Part shown: piece after piece, positions 8,260-18,310 of the stretch
How positions within the stretch are numbered: the first letter of the stretch is position 1
Layout: each line of letters begins with the position of its first letter
Made by a program: the position numbers and the translations under genes
Assembly: GCF_040760075.1 (NCBI RefSeq)
Contig: NZ_CP142884.1
Coordinates: forward strand, 2,914,001 to 2,978,000
Source: Sphingobacterium sp. R2
GTDB taxonomy: Bacteria > Bacteroidota > Bacteroidia > Sphingobacteriales > Sphingobacteriaceae
Direction of reading: 5' to 3'
Length of the DNA stretch: 64,000 bases
The notes under the pieces: model-generated
What the model saw: only the letters and a program-made list of their open reading frames with translations
The model's database searches: none
What the model was told of the DNA's origin: nothing

Positions 8260-8874
8260 TCATTGTTCCAACAGAAATACCTCCGCAATTGGATGGAATA
8301 GGTACATACGCTTGCTGGTCAATTCCATGCATTTATAACGTTTCCTTATCTTTTCAATCCGCTGAAACGAACGCCCATTTTTTAATTTGAAGAAGTGCCC
8401 ATCCTCTAAGGATTCTACCGTGAGGGCGCTGCTTTTGACGGTGTCATATAACTTTAAGGTACGAAACAGGTGGAGGTCCGTGCAGCTCGATGCTGCCGGG
8501 TTTTCCATATAGCGGTGAATCGCCTGGCTGACGTCGGTTGGGAAAATATTCAGTTCAAGAAATGGTCTCATCAGTTCCTTAAAATTATTCTTCCATTCCG
8601 CACCGTGCGGCTTGACACGATGCTGGTATTTATTCCACGTTTGTAAATGTGCAAATTCGTGAATCGTCGTAATCAAGAATGAATAAGAGTTTAAGTCATG
8701 GTTAACCGAGATCCGGTGCGGGCTTCCTCTATACGGAGCGCGGTAATCTCCTAGCTTCGTACTCCTAGAACGAGAGATTTTAAATAAACAGTGGGTGTGA
8801 TTAATCCACTTGGATATGATTGGAGCTGCTTCCTCGGGCATGTATTTTCTTAGTGTAGCACTATAATCTTGCAT
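8260..8874 (-). CDS. SprT-like zinc metalloprotein
   Basis: 204 residues. The middle holds the HExxH zinc site in TTIHEFAHLQTWNKYQ, with a third likely ligand His in VKPHGAEWKNNF about 13 residues on; this H-E-x-x-H then PHGxxW arrangement is that of SprT/Spartan-type domains. The C-terminal 70 residues resemble the small beta-ribbon that follows SprT domains (FKLKNGRSFQRIEKIRKRYKC) but lack a CxxC pair. SprT-family proteins cleave DNA-bound protein adducts in eukaryotes; the bacterial role is less clear. Placement next to recN, on the opposite strand, fits a DNA-maintenance role but proves nothing. Confidence 0.8.
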   Translation of the reverse strand: MQDYSATLRKYMPEEAAPIISKWINHTHCLFKISRSRSTKLGDYRAPYRGSPHRISVNHDLNSYSFLITTIHEFAHLQTWNKYQHRVKPHGAEWKNNFKELMRPFLELNIFPTDVSQAIHRYMENPAASSCTDLHLFRTLKLYDTVKSSALTVESLEDGHFFKLKNGRSFQRIEKIRKRYKCMELTSKRMYLFHPIAEVFLLEQ

Positions 8875-9174
8875 GACATAAAAATAGGAATTTATTCATG
8901 TTAATAAAGCGCCAAGTCGACATTCTTTTGTCAAAAATAGAATTGATTTACTAAAAAAAGTAGTTTTAAATTTGGAAAAATGATATTATTTTTAGTATTT
9001 AGTGTTTGTAAATGTTGCGTGCGAATATGTCAATAGATCAGAGGAGCTATGTTTTTAATAAAATGTATTGAAATCGTCTGATTTTTAGGTAAATTACCTG
9101 TAGAAAAAGTCATGTTAACATGCAAAATGAAGAGGAAAGGTATTTCCTCCAAACTGTAATAAGACCTTTAAAAT
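8875..9174. other. Divergent intergenic region between the SprT-like gene and recN
   Basis: About 300 AT-rich bases. The one element I can point to is a perfect palindrome AGGTAA-A-TTACCT at 9087-9099, 76 bases before the recN start. No gene is visible. Confidence 0.5.
9087..9099. promoter_or_regulatory. Perfect 13-base palindrome upstream of recN, possible operator
   Basis: AGGTAAATTACCT is a perfect inverted repeat around a central A. recN is commonly under damage control, so a repressor site is plausible, but it matches no LexA box that I know. Confidence 0.35.
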
Positions 9175-10839
9175 ATGCTGGATACCTTACATATTAAAAA
9201 TTATGCGCTTATAAACGAATTGGAAATCCAGTTCGATAAAGGTTTGAATATGATTACCGGGGAGACTGGGGCTGGTAAATCCATTATTATGGGAGCGCTG
9301 TCGCTAATTTTAGGAAATAGAGTAGAGGGAAAGTACTTTTTGGATCCAACGAAGAAGTGTGTGATTGAGGGAGAATTTAAAATAGGTCCTTACAGATTAC
9401 TCAATTTTTTCGAAGAAAATGACCTAGATTATGCAGATCATACCATTATTCGAAGAGAAATCGCTCCCGATGGTAAATCCCGAGCATTTATTAATGATTC
9501 TCCTGTTACCCTAACTATTCTCAAGCAATTGGGCGAACAATTGATCGATGTACATTCTCAGCATGCAACATTGCAGATCAATACGGAAGAGTTCCAATTT
9601 TTAGTGGTCGACAGTGTCGCGGGCACATTTGCATTAAAGCAAGATTATCGAGATAGTTTCTTTGCTTATAAGAAAGCAAAAAAGGAACTCGAAGAATTTA
9701 AGGAGCTAGTAAAAAAGGCTGCATTAGAACAAGATTATTTTCAGTTCCAATTTGATGAACTTGATGCAGCGCAATTGGTGTCCGATGAGCAGGGGCAGCT
9801 CGAAATACAACAGCGCCAATTGGAAAATGCAGAAGATATTAAGCGAGCGCTAACTGCTGCATCGCAGCTATTGGAAAATGATGATATGGCTGTTTTAAGC
9901 CGTTTGAAGGACGCTATGAGCCAAGTAGATGGTATCACTTCATTTCTTCCTGAAACAGCAGATTTGGCTGCGCGGTTAAGGAGCACATGGATTGAGCTCA
10001 AGGACGTTGCCGCAGAGTTAAGTGCGCTTGAAGAAGAGACACAAATTGACGAGGGTACTTTGTTGGAAATTAACGAGCGCCTGAGCTTACTCTATTCATT
10101 ACAGAAGAAACATCATGTGGACTCCGTTGAGGAGCTTATTCGGCTCAGGGATGAGCTTGAGTCCAAGTTGATGGCCATAAATTCTTCTGATGAGCAATTG
10201 GAGCGGCTGGAAAAAGAAGTCGTAGTTAAGTTGAACATTGCTCAGAAAAAGGGTAAGGAACTATCAGTAGGCAGGAGCAAAGTGTTGGCGTTAATCGCAA
10301 AAGAAGTGCAAGCTACCTTAGCAAATGTGGGAATGCCCAATGCACGTCTTCAAATTAATTTAGAGCCCTTAAAGGAAGGAGAGATGAGGGAATCCGGAAT
10401 GGATGCAATCCAATTTTTGTTCTCTGCCAATAAGGGGCAGGAATTGCAATTCATTCATAAAGTGGCCTCTGGTGGTGAGCTTTCACGGGTGATGTTAGCC
10501 ATAAAATCATTAGTTGCTAAAACGTCGGCCTTGCCGACTATTATTTTTGATGAAATCGATACCGGGATCTCTGGTGAAGTGGCGTTGCGTGTGGGTGAAG
10601 TAATGGAAAGTCTAGCGGAGAATATGCAGGTCATTGCTATTTCACATTTACCCCAGATTGCCGCTAAAGGTGCTGCCCATTATAAAGTGTACAAAGAAGA
10701 TAAAGCCAATCGGACAATATCCAACATTATTCGATTGAACACTGCGGGTAGGGTTGCTGAAATAGCGCAGATGCTCAGCGGAGCCAATCCAACGGATGCT
10801 GCACTGGAGCATGCGGAGTTGTTATTGAAGGGTTCATAA
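9175..10839 (+). CDS. recN: DNA repair protein RecN
   Basis: 554 residues, the normal length. RecN is an SMC-like ATPase that gathers DNA ends during repair of double-strand breaks. The N-terminus has the family start LHIKNYALINELEIQFDKG and Walker A GETGAGKS (about residues 30-37). A long coiled-coil middle runs from about residue 155 to 390, and the C-terminal half has the ABC signature ASGGELSRVMLAIKS and Walker B TIIFDEIDTGISG, followed by the ISHLPQIAAKGAAHYKV switch block. It appears monocistronic: the next gene converges on it and they share a terminator. Confidence 0.97.
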   Translation: MLDTLHIKNYALINELEIQFDKGLNMITGETGAGKSIIMGALSLILGNRVEGKYFLDPTKKCVIEGEFKIGPYRLLNFFEENDLDYADHTIIRREIAPDGKSRAFINDSPVTLTILKQLGEQLIDVHSQHATLQINTEEFQFLVVDSVAGTFALKQDYRDSFFAYKKAKKELEEFKELVKKAALEQDYFQFQFDELDAAQLVSDEQGQLEIQQRQLENAEDIKRALTAASQLLENDDMAVLSRLKDAMSQVDGITSFLPETADLAARLRSTWIELKDVAAELSALEEETQIDEGTLLEINERLSLLYSLQKKHHVDSVEELIRLRDELESKLMAINSSDEQLERLEKEVVVKLNIAQKKGKELSVGRSKVLALIAKEVQATLANVGMPNARLQINLEPLKEGEMRESGMDAIQFLFSANKGQELQFIHKVASGGELSRVMLAIKSLVAKTSALPTIIFDEIDTGISGEVALRVGEVMESLAENMQVIAISHLPQIAAKGAAHYKVYKEDKANRTISNIIRLNTAGRVAEIAQMLSGANPTDAALEHAELLLKGS

Positions 10840-10841
10840 AA

Positions 10842-10885
10842 TACAAAAATGCCTCAAAAAGGTTTTAACTATTGAGGCACTGTTT
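10842..10885. terminator. Bidirectional terminator between recN and the converging lipoprotein gene
   Basis: TGCCTCAA / TTGAGGCA (10850-10857, 10872-10879) with A-rich left flank and a T-rich right flank. Confidence 0.75.
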
Positions 10886-10905
10886 ACTATTTTTTATAAT
10901 TTTTA

Positions 10906-11313
10906 CTAGTTTCCGATAGTAGCGTCAGTTAGAACGACCTTAACAATCATGTCTTCGGGTGGACTTGTTAGACCATTAGCGTATATACGTACTACGCCGA
11001 TCGAATAGTTGTACGAAAACTTGTAGCCCTTTAATTCAGAAGGGATCGCAACATACCGATCAGGTGTAGCATCCACATTGATGGCCACACTTACGTGACC
11101 GTCTTCATAATAACGTTTATCAAGATCTGAGATCTGAATGTCTTTTCTATACGTATTATTGCCTTCTCTATCCCAATCCGCCGATTTTACAGGAAATACG
11201 TAACTTGTGCCGTCTAAAACGTTCACCTCTTGTGTGATATACTCCTTCTTACAAGAAGAGAATGAAACCAAGGCTGCGGTTCCAATTAAAGCTGCTAATA
11301 AAAGTCTTTTCAT
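10906..11313 (-). CDS. Small lipoprotein of unknown function
   Basis: 135 residues from the ATG at 11313; the frame extends upstream to 11382 but MKRLLLAALIGTAALVSFSSC is a clear lipoprotein signal with lipobox FSSC, Cys21. The mature protein begins KKEYITQEVNVL and is predicted mostly beta-strand (YVFPVKSADW, VVRIYANGLTSPPEDMIVKV). Lipoproteins of this size with an opening KKEYITQ are common in Sphingobacteriaceae, but I cannot assign a function. It is transcribed alone, between terminators. Confidence 0.7.
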   Translation of the reverse strand: MKRLLLAALIGTAALVSFSSCKKEYITQEVNVLDGTSYVFPVKSADWDREGNNTYRKDIQISDLDKRYYEDGHVSVAINVDATPDRYVAIPSELKGYKFSYNYSIGVVRIYANGLTSPPEDMIVKVVLTDATIGN

Positions 11314-11398
11314 ATTGCTCGTGTTATTTGTGATATTTTTTTTATTATAGGACGATAAAATGATTCGATAGTTTAACGTCAACTTTGTTTATAACAAA

Positions 11399-11424
11399 AA
11401 ATGCACCATAAAGGTGCATTTTTA
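11399..11424. terminator. Bidirectional terminator after clpC
   Basis: ATGCACC / GGTGCAT (11401-11407, 11413-11419) with flanking A and T runs, 30-odd bases past the clpC stop. Confidence 0.75.
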
Positions 11425-11452
11425 TAAAATTATTTTTTGATACCGCTAAACC

Positions 11453-13978
11453 TTACTTCTCGGCAGTATCTTTTGAAGACTTAGAATCTGAACTAGATAC
11501 CTCAATATCTTTCGTTTCAGGATTAATGCTCACCGTCAACACCGAACCAGTTTGTACAGTTCCTTTTAGGATTTCTTCCGCAATTGGATCTTCCAAATAC
11601 TTTTGTATTGCCCGTTTTAAAGGACGTGCTCCAAAATTACTGTCATAACCTTTATCCGCAATGAAATCTTTTGCCTCATCCGTCAAATTGATGGTATAAC
11701 CCAAATCTGCGATACGCTTGAATAATGACTTCAATTCAATATCGATGATTTTGAAGATATTTTCCTTTGTCAATGAGTTAAATACAATCACATCATCAAT
11801 ACGGTTCAAGAATTCTGGCGCAAAGGCTCTTTTCAGAGCTGTTTCAATCACTCCACGAGAATGTGCATCCGACTGTTGTGACTTTGCAGCAGTAGTGAAA
11901 CCCACACCTTGACCAAATTCCTTCAATTGGCGTGCACCAATATTAGAAGTCATAATAATAATAGTGTTTCGAAAGTCCACTTTGCGGCCTAAGCTGTCAG
12001 TCAATTGGCCTTCGTCCAATACCTGCAGCAACAGATTGAATACATCCGGATGCGCTTTCTCAATCTCATCCAATAAGACAACGGCATAAGGCTTACGACG
12101 TACTTTCTCAGTCAATTGACCACCTTCTTCATAACCAACATATCCTGGAGGCGCTCCAACTAAGCGGGAGACCGCAAATTTCTCCATGTATTCACTCATG
12201 TCGATTTGAATAAGCGCATCCTCTGTATCGAACATAAAGCGCGCTAATTCTTTAGCTAATTCTGTCTTACCAACACCAGTAGGACCTAAGAAGATGAAGG
12301 AACCAATTGGTTTTTTAGGATCTTTTAAGCCTGCACGTGTACGTTGGATCGCTTTCACCAATTTACCTACAGCATCATCCTGACCAATAATTCTTCCCTT
12401 CATCAGCTCCGCCATATTCAACAGTTTCTGACCGTCAGACTGACTAACACGTTGCACAGGAATACCGGTCATCATCGCCACTACTTCAGCAACATTTTCC
12501 TCTGAAACAGTATAACGTTTAGATTTTGTTTCTTCTTCCCAAGCTATTTTCTCTTTCTCAAGCTCTTCGATCAATTTCTTTTCTGTATCACGCAACTTCG
12601 CTGCCTCTTCGTATTTTTGACTCCGAACAACCTTGTTTTTCTCTAATTTGACCTCTTCAATTTTATTTTCAATGTCGATAATAGATTGTGGTACATGGAT
12701 ATTGTTCAAATGCACACGAGAGCCAGCTTCATCCAATGCATCAATCGCTTTGTCCGGTAGGAAACGATCTGTTATATAGCGTGTTGTCAACGATACACAA
12801 GCTTCAATCGCTTCTGGAGTATAAGTCACATTGTGGTGATCTTCATATTTCTCTTTGATACGATTTAAAATCTCAACAGTTTCATCATGTGTAGCTGGTT
12901 CAATCGTCACACGTTGGAAACGACGGTCCAAAGCGCCATCTTTTTCAATGTATTGACGGTATTCGTCTAATGTTGTCGCACCGATACACTGAATTTCGCC
13001 TCTTGCCAAAGCCGGTTTGAACATGTTGGAAGCATCTAACGATCCTGAAGCTCCACCTGCACCTACTATGGTGTGAATCTCGTCGATAAATAAAATGACA
13101 TCCGGTGATTTTTCCAGTTCGTTCATGACTGCTTTCATACGCTCCTCAAATTGACCACGATATTTGGTGCCAGCAACCAAGGATGCAAGATCCAATGTGA
13201 CGACACGCTTATTGAATAATACACGTGATACCTTTCGTTGAACGATCCGAAGCGCAAGACCTTCGGCAATCGCCGATTTACCTACTCCGGGTTCACCGAT
13301 CAATAGGGGATTATTCTTCTTGCGTCGCGATAAAATTTGAGAAACGCGCTCAATTTCTTTCTCGCGACCTACAATTGGATCTAGTTTACCTTCTTCTGCA
13401 GCTTTAGTCAAGTCGCGGCCAAAGTTGTCCAAAACTGGAGTTTTAGATTTGATATCCGAAACCTTTTTCGGTTGAATATACTGATCATCTTCAGCGAAAT
13501 CATCATCGCCTGTAGGTGAGCCCGGTGCCTCATCCTTAATAGTAGTTCTATTTTGCTCCACCTCAGATTTGAAGATGTCGTAAGTCACATTGTATTGTTG
13601 TAAAATCTGAGAAGCGATATTATCTTCATCTCGTAAGATAGCCAATAATAGGTGCTCCGTTCCGATGATATCCGATTTGAATATTTTAGCTTCCAAATAA
13701 GTAATCTTCAAAACTTTTTCAGCCTGTTTTGTTAATGGCATGTTGCCAATAGGAGCGCGTGAAACTGATGCTCCCTTCACTGCGTCCTCCACAGATTGAC
13801 GTAGTGCTGTCGTGTCAATGCCTATGTTTTTAAGGATTTTTATCGCCATTCCATCGCCTTCACGAATTAAACCGAGCAATAAATGCTCCGTTCCTATATA
13901 ATCGTGACGCAATCTCAAAGCTTCCTCTCTACTGTACGATATGACATCCTTTACGCGCGGTGAAAATTTTGCTTCCAT
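11453..13978 (-). CDS. clpC: ClpC-type AAA+ unfoldase of the Clp protease
   Basis: 841 residues, normal for ClpC. Order: N-terminal Clp_N double repeat (residues 1-145, with [19 protein letters not shown]), first AAA+ module with Walker [10 protein letters not shown] (about 230) and Walker [11 protein letters not shown], a UVR-containing coiled-coil insert ([20 protein letters not shown], about 440), second AAA+ module with GPTGVGKTE (about 570), and the C-terminal D2 small domain. It unfolds substrate proteins and feeds them to ClpP in the cytosol; no clpP is in this window. The tail is Ser/Lys/Asp-rich ([14 protein letters not shown]). The gene is transcribed alone and diverges from ettA. 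Confidence 0.96.
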   Translation of the reverse strand: MEAKFSPRVKDVISYSREEALRLRHDYIGTEHLLLGLIREGDGMAIKILKNIGIDTTALRQSVEDAVKGASVSRAPIGNMPLTKQAEKVLKITYLEAKIFKSDIIGTEHLLLAILRDEDNIASQILQQYNVTYDIFKSEVEQNRTTIKDEAPGSPTGDDDFAEDDQYIQPKKVSDIKSKTPVLDNFGRDLTKAAEEGKLDPIVGREKEIERVSQILSRRKKNNPLLIGEPGVGKSAIAEGLALRIVQRKVSRVLFNKRVVTLDLASLVAGTKYRGQFEERMKAVMNELEKSPDVILFIDEIHTIVGAGGASGSLDASNMFKPALARGEIQCIGATTLDEYRQYIEKDGALDRRFQRVTIEPATHDETVEILNRIKEKYEDHHNVTYTPEAIEACVSLTTRYITDRFLPDKAIDALDEAGSRVHLNNIHVPQSIIDIENKIEEVKLEKNKVVRSQKYEEAAKLRDTEKKLIEELEKEKIAWEEETKSKRYTVSEENVAEVVAMMTGIPVQRVSQSDGQKLLNMAELMKGRIIGQDDAVGKLVKAIQRTRAGLKDPKKPIGSFIFLGPTGVGKTELAKELARFMFDTEDALIQIDMSEYMEKFAVSRLVGAPPGYVGYEEGGQLTEKVRRKPYAVVLLDEIEKAHPDVFNLLLQVLDEGQLTDSLGRKVDFRNTIIIMTSNIGARQLKEFGQGVGFTTAAKSQQSDAHSRGVIETALKRAFAPEFLNRIDDVIVFNSLTKENIFKIIDIELKSLFKRIADLGYTINLTDEAKDFIADKGYDSNFGARPLKRAIQKYLEDPIAEEILKGTVQTGSVLTVSINPETKDIEVSSSDSKSSKDTAEK

Positions 13979-14113
13979 TGAATACCTTTCTGTTTTATAT
14001 TAAGGATATATAAATGTAGTAAATTCTGCATTTTAACCTTAAAATTATTTTAAATAATGTCATCAACAATTAAGCCATGACCTTGATACGTCCAAAATGT
14101 CAGTATAAAAGAT

Positions 14114-14121
14114 TACATTTG
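14114..14121 (+). promoter_or_regulatory. Promoter -7 element TACATTTG before ettA
   Basis: Fits TAnnTTTG and lies 42 bases upstream of the ettA start. Confidence 0.5.
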
Positions 14122-14162
14122 TATGTTAATATAACAAGAGTTTTCGAATTTTTTTAAATTTT

Positions 14163-15845
14163 ATGTCAGACGAGAAGATCATTTTTTCGATGGCGGGTGT
14201 CAACAAAATCTATCCGCCTCAAAAACAAGTGCTAAAAAATATCTATTTATCTTTTTTCTATGGTGCCAAGATTGGCGTGATTGGTTTGAACGGATCAGGT
14301 AAATCTTCCCTATTGAAAATAATTGCTGGATTGGATAAATCTTATCAGGGCGAGGTGGTGTTCTCCCCGGGCTATTCTGTGGGTTATTTGGCACAAGAGC
14401 CGCAATTGGATCTGGAAAAAACTGTGCTTGAAGTGGTACAGGAAGGTGTTGCTGAAATTACGGCAATATTGCAAGAATATGAAGATATCAATGAGAAATT
14501 TGGCCTACCAGAGGTGTATGAGAATGCGGATGAAATGGACAGGTTATTGACAAGACAAGGAGAACTTCAGGATAAAATTGATGCCACCAACGCTTGGGAA
14601 ATTGATTCGAAATTGGAAAGAGCTATGGATGCCTTACGTTGCCCTGAACCCGATGCAAAGATTGTCAATTTGTCAGGTGGTGAACGTAGACGTGTAGCAT
14701 TATGTCGTTTATTGTTGCAGGAACCGGATGTGCTGTTACTGGACGAGCCGACCAACCACTTGGATGCTGAATCAATTGATTGGTTAGAACAACACTTAAA
14801 ACAATATAAAGGAACTGTTATTGCCGTTACCCACGACCGCTATTTCTTGGACAATGTTGCCGGATGGATACTTGAATTGGATCGTGGCGAAGGAATTCCT
14901 TGGAAAGGAAATTATTCTTCTTGGCTAGATCAAAAAGCAAAACGCCTGGCGCAGGAGGAAAAACAAGAAACCAAACGGCAAAAGACGCTCGAACGTGAGC
15001 TTGAATGGGTGCGTATGGCACCAAAAGCTCGTCATGCCAAATCAAAAGCTAGATTACATAACTATGAAAAATTAGCATCCGAAGAGACCAAAGAACGTGA
15101 AGAAAAATTGGAATTGTTTATTCCTCCAGGACCACGTCTGGGTAACTCGGTCATTGAGGCGACGAATATCTCTAAAGCATATGGTGATCGTATTTTATTT
15201 GAAAATTTAAGTTTTATGTTGCCGCCCGCAGGTATCGTTGGGATTATTGGACCAAATGGAGCCGGTAAAACTACCTTGTTCCGCCTCATTACAGGACAGG
15301 AAACGCCCGATACGGGTTCTTTCAAGGTGGGAGAAACAGTGAAATTGGGCTATGTGGACCAAATGCACCACGACCTCGACCCTGAAAAATCAGTTTGGGA
15401 AAATATTACAGGAGGCAGTGACAATATGATGTTGGGCAACCGCCCCGTGAACTCGAGAGCCTATGTTTCGAAATTTAATTTTAATGGTGCTGATCAGCAG
15501 AAGAAAGTAGGTGTGCTTTCTGGTGGGGAAAGGAATCGTGTACATTTGGCGATCACGTTAAAAGAAGGATCCAATGTACTCTTGCTTGATGAGCCAACAA
15601 ATGATATCGATGTGAATACATTGCGGGCCTTAGAGGAAGGATTGGAGAACTTTGGCGGGTGTGCGGTAGTGATTTCACACGATAGATGGTTCCTGGATCG
15701 TATTTGTACTCATATTCTCGCTTTTGAAGGTGATTCACAGGTATATTTCTTTGAGGGTAATTATACCGAGTATGAAGAAAACCGGAAAAAACGTATCGGT
15801 GACGTGACACCACACCGCATTAAATACAAAAAACTGGTAAAGTAA
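14163..15845 (+). CDS. ettA: Energy-dependent translational throttle protein EttA (ABC-F)
   Basis: 560 residues, the family length. Two ABC modules without membrane domains: GLNGSGKSS and LSGGERRRVALC in the first (residues 40-180), GPNGAGKTT and LSGGERNRVHLA in the second (about 360-460). They are separated by the P-site-tRNA interaction linker (KRLAQEEKQETKRQKTLERE, about 260-320), and the N-terminus is the EttA-type MAGVNKIYPPQKQVLKNI. EttA sits in the ribosomal E site and holds back translation when ATP is low. The histidine kinase gene begins only 9 bases downstream, so the two may be co-transcribed. Confidence 0.96.
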   Translation: MSDEKIIFSMAGVNKIYPPQKQVLKNIYLSFFYGAKIGVIGLNGSGKSSLLKIIAGLDKSYQGEVVFSPGYSVGYLAQEPQLDLEKTVLEVVQEGVAEITAILQEYEDINEKFGLPEVYENADEMDRLLTRQGELQDKIDATNAWEIDSKLERAMDALRCPEPDAKIVNLSGGERRRVALCRLLLQEPDVLLLDEPTNHLDAESIDWLEQHLKQYKGTVIAVTHDRYFLDNVAGWILELDRGEGIPWKGNYSSWLDQKAKRLAQEEKQETKRQKTLERELEWVRMAPKARHAKSKARLHNYEKLASEETKEREEKLELFIPPGPRLGNSVIEATNISKAYGDRILFENLSFMLPPAGIVGIIGPNGAGKTTLFRLITGQETPDTGSFKVGETVKLGYVDQMHHDLDPEKSVWENITGGSDNMMLGNRPVNSRAYVSKFNFNGADQQKKVGVLSGGERNRVHLAITLKEGSNVLLLDEPTNDIDVNTLRALEEGLENFGGCAVVISHDRWFLDRICTHILAFEGDSQVYFFEGNYTEYEENRKKRIGDVTPHRIKYKKLVK

Positions 15846-15854
15846 TATAAAATC

Positions 15855-17039
15855 ATGGAAAGCGGAAGGCTGTTAGCTGCTATAATTGATCATGCAATTG
15901 ATGGCATTATTACCATAGACAACAGGGGGAATGTAGAAAGCATTAACCCTGCTGCTCTGGAACTGTTTGGTTATCAGTCAGAAGAGGTGATTGGACACAA
16001 TGTCTCCATGCTGATGCCCGAGCCAGATCGCGGTAATCATGATACCTATATTCATAACTATCAGACTACCGGCCACAAAAAAATCATTGGTATTGGGCGC
16101 GAAGTGATGGGGCTTAAAAAGAGTGGCGAAACATTTCCATTCCGATTGGCTGTCAGTGAAGTCTGGTTGAAGGATAAAAATATCTTTACTGGATTTATTC
16201 ATGACCTAACCCGTGAGAAAGCTGCGGAGGATATGCTTAGACAGCATGCAGTAGAACTTGAGAATAAAGTTAGCGAACGTACGAGTGATCTGATATCTTT
16301 AGTTTCCGAACTGGAAAAGGCCAAAGCAGAAGTTTCTAAATCGCTGGAGAAAGAAATTGAACTGAGTCAGCTAAAATCTCGTTTTGTGTCAATGGCTTCG
16401 CACGAGTTTCGAACTCCTTTGAGTTCCGTTCAACTGTCGGCTTCTCTGATCGAAAAATATGCCGAAAGACCGGATGATAAGGTTAATATCATTAAACATA
16501 CGAATAGGATTAAAGGGGCCGTACAATTGCTGACCAGTATTCTGAATGATTTTCTTTCCCTTGAAAAGCTCGAAACTGGTATTGTTGTGGTAAATAAGCA
16601 ATATATCAATTTGGTCGAATTGGCTGAGGAAATCACCGAGGAAATGCAGTTGATCTGTAAAAAAAATCAGCATATTGTATATCAGCATACCGGAGAAATA
16701 GGCCAATTTACCTTAGACTCTAATTTGTTGAAAAATGCTTTGGTCAACCTCATTTCCAATGCGATCAAATATTCAGGAGAGGATACATTAATTGAGTTTA
16801 CAACTTGTATCGACGAAGAAGGCTGCTTAATATCAGTAAAGGACAACGGTATTGGAATACCCGAAGAGGATCAGGTTCATTTGTTTGAGCCATTTTTTCG
16901 AGCACATAACACAGGTAACATCCCCGGAACCGGATTGGGACTGAATATCGTAAAAAGGTATATAGAACTCATGGAAGGTCAGATGGAATTTGAGTCTGAA
17001 GTGCATAAGGGAACCTCATTCCGGGTGAGTTTTAGGTAA
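15855..17039 (+). CDS. FixL-type haem-PAS sensor histidine kinase, predicted oxygen sensor
   Basis: 394 residues, no membrane segments, so cytosolic. Residues 5-120 form a PAS domain that follows FixL closely: NPAALELFGY, then LMPEPDRGNHDTYIHNY and HKKIIGIGREV. His62 lines up with the haem-ligating His200 of Bradyrhizobium FixL and Arg82 with its oxygen-binding Arg220; the spacing of 20 residues is the same. A coiled linker (VELENKVSERTSDLISLVSE) leads to the HisKA domain with phospho-His183 in MASHEFRTPLSS, and a HATPase domain with N box NLISNAIKYSGED, DNGIGIP and GTGLGLNIV. The response-regulator gene follows after 68 bases. I infer a two-component system that reports oxygen and drives the hemN and cco genes. 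Haem binding is a prediction from the two pocket residues. Confidence 0.9.
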   Translation: MESGRLLAAIIDHAIDGIITIDNRGNVESINPAALELFGYQSEEVIGHNVSMLMPEPDRGNHDTYIHNYQTTGHKKIIGIGREVMGLKKSGETFPFRLAVSEVWLKDKNIFTGFIHDLTREKAAEDMLRQHAVELENKVSERTSDLISLVSELEKAKAEVSKSLEKEIELSQLKSRFVSMASHEFRTPLSSVQLSASLIEKYAERPDDKVNIIKHTNRIKGAVQLLTSILNDFLSLEKLETGIVVVNKQYINLVELAEEITEEMQLICKKNQHIVYQHTGEIGQFTLDSNLLKNALVNLISNAIKYSGEDTLIEFTTCIDEEGCLISVKDNGIGIPEEDQVHLFEPFFRAHNTGNIPGTGLGLNIVKRYIELMEGQMEFESEVHKGTSFRVSFR

Positions 17040-17107
17040 TGCGGAGTTGGTAATAAAACGAGGCATAAACGTTTAAAACATAAAGAAGATAGAATAACTA
17101 ATTGCAG

Positions 17108-18175
17108 ATGAGAAGTAAAAAGACAATTCTAATTATCGAAGATAATATTGACATCCGGGAGGGCACTACGGAAATATTGGAGTTGACAGGTAGGTATGAT
17201 GTCATTACGGCCGAAAATGGCCGTATTGGAGTTGACCTGGCGACGAAGCATATTCCTGATTTGATTCTCTGCGACATCATGATGCCCGAGCTGGATGGAT
17301 ATGGGGTGTTATTTATGCTAAGTAAAATTGAAAGTACAGCTAAAATCCCATTCATTTTTCTAACTGCAAAAGCGGAGCGTGCAGATATGCGTAAAGCGAT
17401 GGAAATGGGGGCAGACGATTATTTGACGAAACCTTTTGATGATGTCGAATTGATGAACGCTATAGATGTGCGCCTCAAAAGACATGAACAGCTCGCGGCA
17501 GATATCCCTCAGGAGGGAGATTTTAGTTTGAACGCTGAAGAGCAAGTCCTGTTGCTGCAGGAGCTCATTGTTAATTCACGTGTAAAGACAGTAAAGAAAA
17601 AACAATCTATTTATGAAAAAGACGATTCGCCAACATATGTCTATTATGTGAAATCTGGTCAGGTGCGTAGCTTTAAGTCATATAAAGATGGAAGAGAGCT
17701 GTCTACAGGTATTTTTATTGCGGGGAATTACTTTGGTTATGCCTCTATCTTGTTGAATGATAATTACGAAGACTATGCTGAAGCGGTTGAACCAAGCGAA
17801 ATTGTACTGATCCCCAAAGATAGTTTTTTGGAGTTGCTTTGGAAAAAACCAGCAATAGCCAGTAAGTTTATTAAGCTTCTTTCTGTCGATTTACGTGAAA
17901 AGGAAGAGCAATTACTCGGGTTTGCTTATCACTCTGTCCGTAAACGTGTCGCCAATGCGCTACTCAGTGTTGCTGAGAAAAGTGGTATCGATATGAATGC
18001 CGTCAATTCGTGTTCAATTGATGTGACAAGGGATGGTTTGGCATCAATCGCAGGCACTGCAAATGAAACAGTTTCCCGCATGCTTTCAGATTTTAAAGAA
18101 GAAAAATTGATATCGAAAGAGAAAGGTAAAATATATATCAATTCAATCAAGAACCTTCGGGATGTGAAACAGTAG
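17108..18175 (+). CDS. Response regulator with a CRP/FNR-type cyclic-nucleotide-fold and HTH output
   Basis: 355 residues from the ATG at 17108 (a TTG two codons earlier is possible). Residues 5-122 are a receiver domain: acidic pocket EDN, phospho-Asp56 in LILCDIMMPELDGYG, Thr and Lys in FLTAKA and DYLTKPF. Residues 140-260 are a cNMP-binding fold (VYYVKSGQVRSFKSYKDGRE, then ILLNDNYEDYAEAVEPSEI). Residues 275-350 are an HTH_Crp domain with DGLASIAGTANETVSRMLSD. The recognition helix has Glu, Ser and Arg (ETVSR), the FNR pattern, which fits recognition of a TGA core. In rhizobia FixL phosphorylates FixJ, which turns on FixK of the CRP/FNR family; this protein joins receiver and FixK-like output in one chain. 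No FNR-style cysteine cluster, so oxygen input must come from the kinase. Confidence 0.9.
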   Translation: MRSKKTILIIEDNIDIREGTTEILELTGRYDVITAENGRIGVDLATKHIPDLILCDIMMPELDGYGVLFMLSKIESTAKIPFIFLTAKAERADMRKAMEMGADDYLTKPFDDVELMNAIDVRLKRHEQLAADIPQEGDFSLNAEEQVLLLQELIVNSRVKTVKKKQSIYEKDDSPTYVYYVKSGQVRSFKSYKDGRELSTGIFIAGNYFGYASILLNDNYEDYAEAVEPSEIVLIPKDSFLELLWKKPAIASKFIKLLSVDLREKEEQLLGFAYHSVRKRVANALLSVAEKSGIDMNAVNSCSIDVTRDGLASIAGTANETVSRMLSDFKEEKLISKEKGKIYINSIKNLRDVKQ

Positions 18176-18205
18176 GTAAAGAAACGGAGATTAAAATAAT
18201 ATGTT

Positions 18206-18242
18206 AAAGGCGTGTTCAGTTTTTCTGAACACGCCTTTTTTT
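18206..18242 (+). terminator. Strong terminator after the regulator gene
   Basis: AAAGGCGTGTTCAG / CTGAACACGCCTTT (18206-18219, 18225-18238), a perfect 14-bp stem with a T5 loop and a T-run after it. It separates the sensor/regulator unit from the operon it probably controls. Confidence 0.9.
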
Positions 18243-18310
18243 TAAAAGACCAAGTTGTTGCTCAGAATGAAGTTTTATAGCCAGCTGCTATAGGCAGAGG
18301 CATTTGCGAA

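Noticed and set aside
15855..18175. Nitrogen-fixation control by the FixL-like pair
   Set aside because: No nif genes here and the operators precede oxidase and haem genes; microaerobic respiration is the simpler target.
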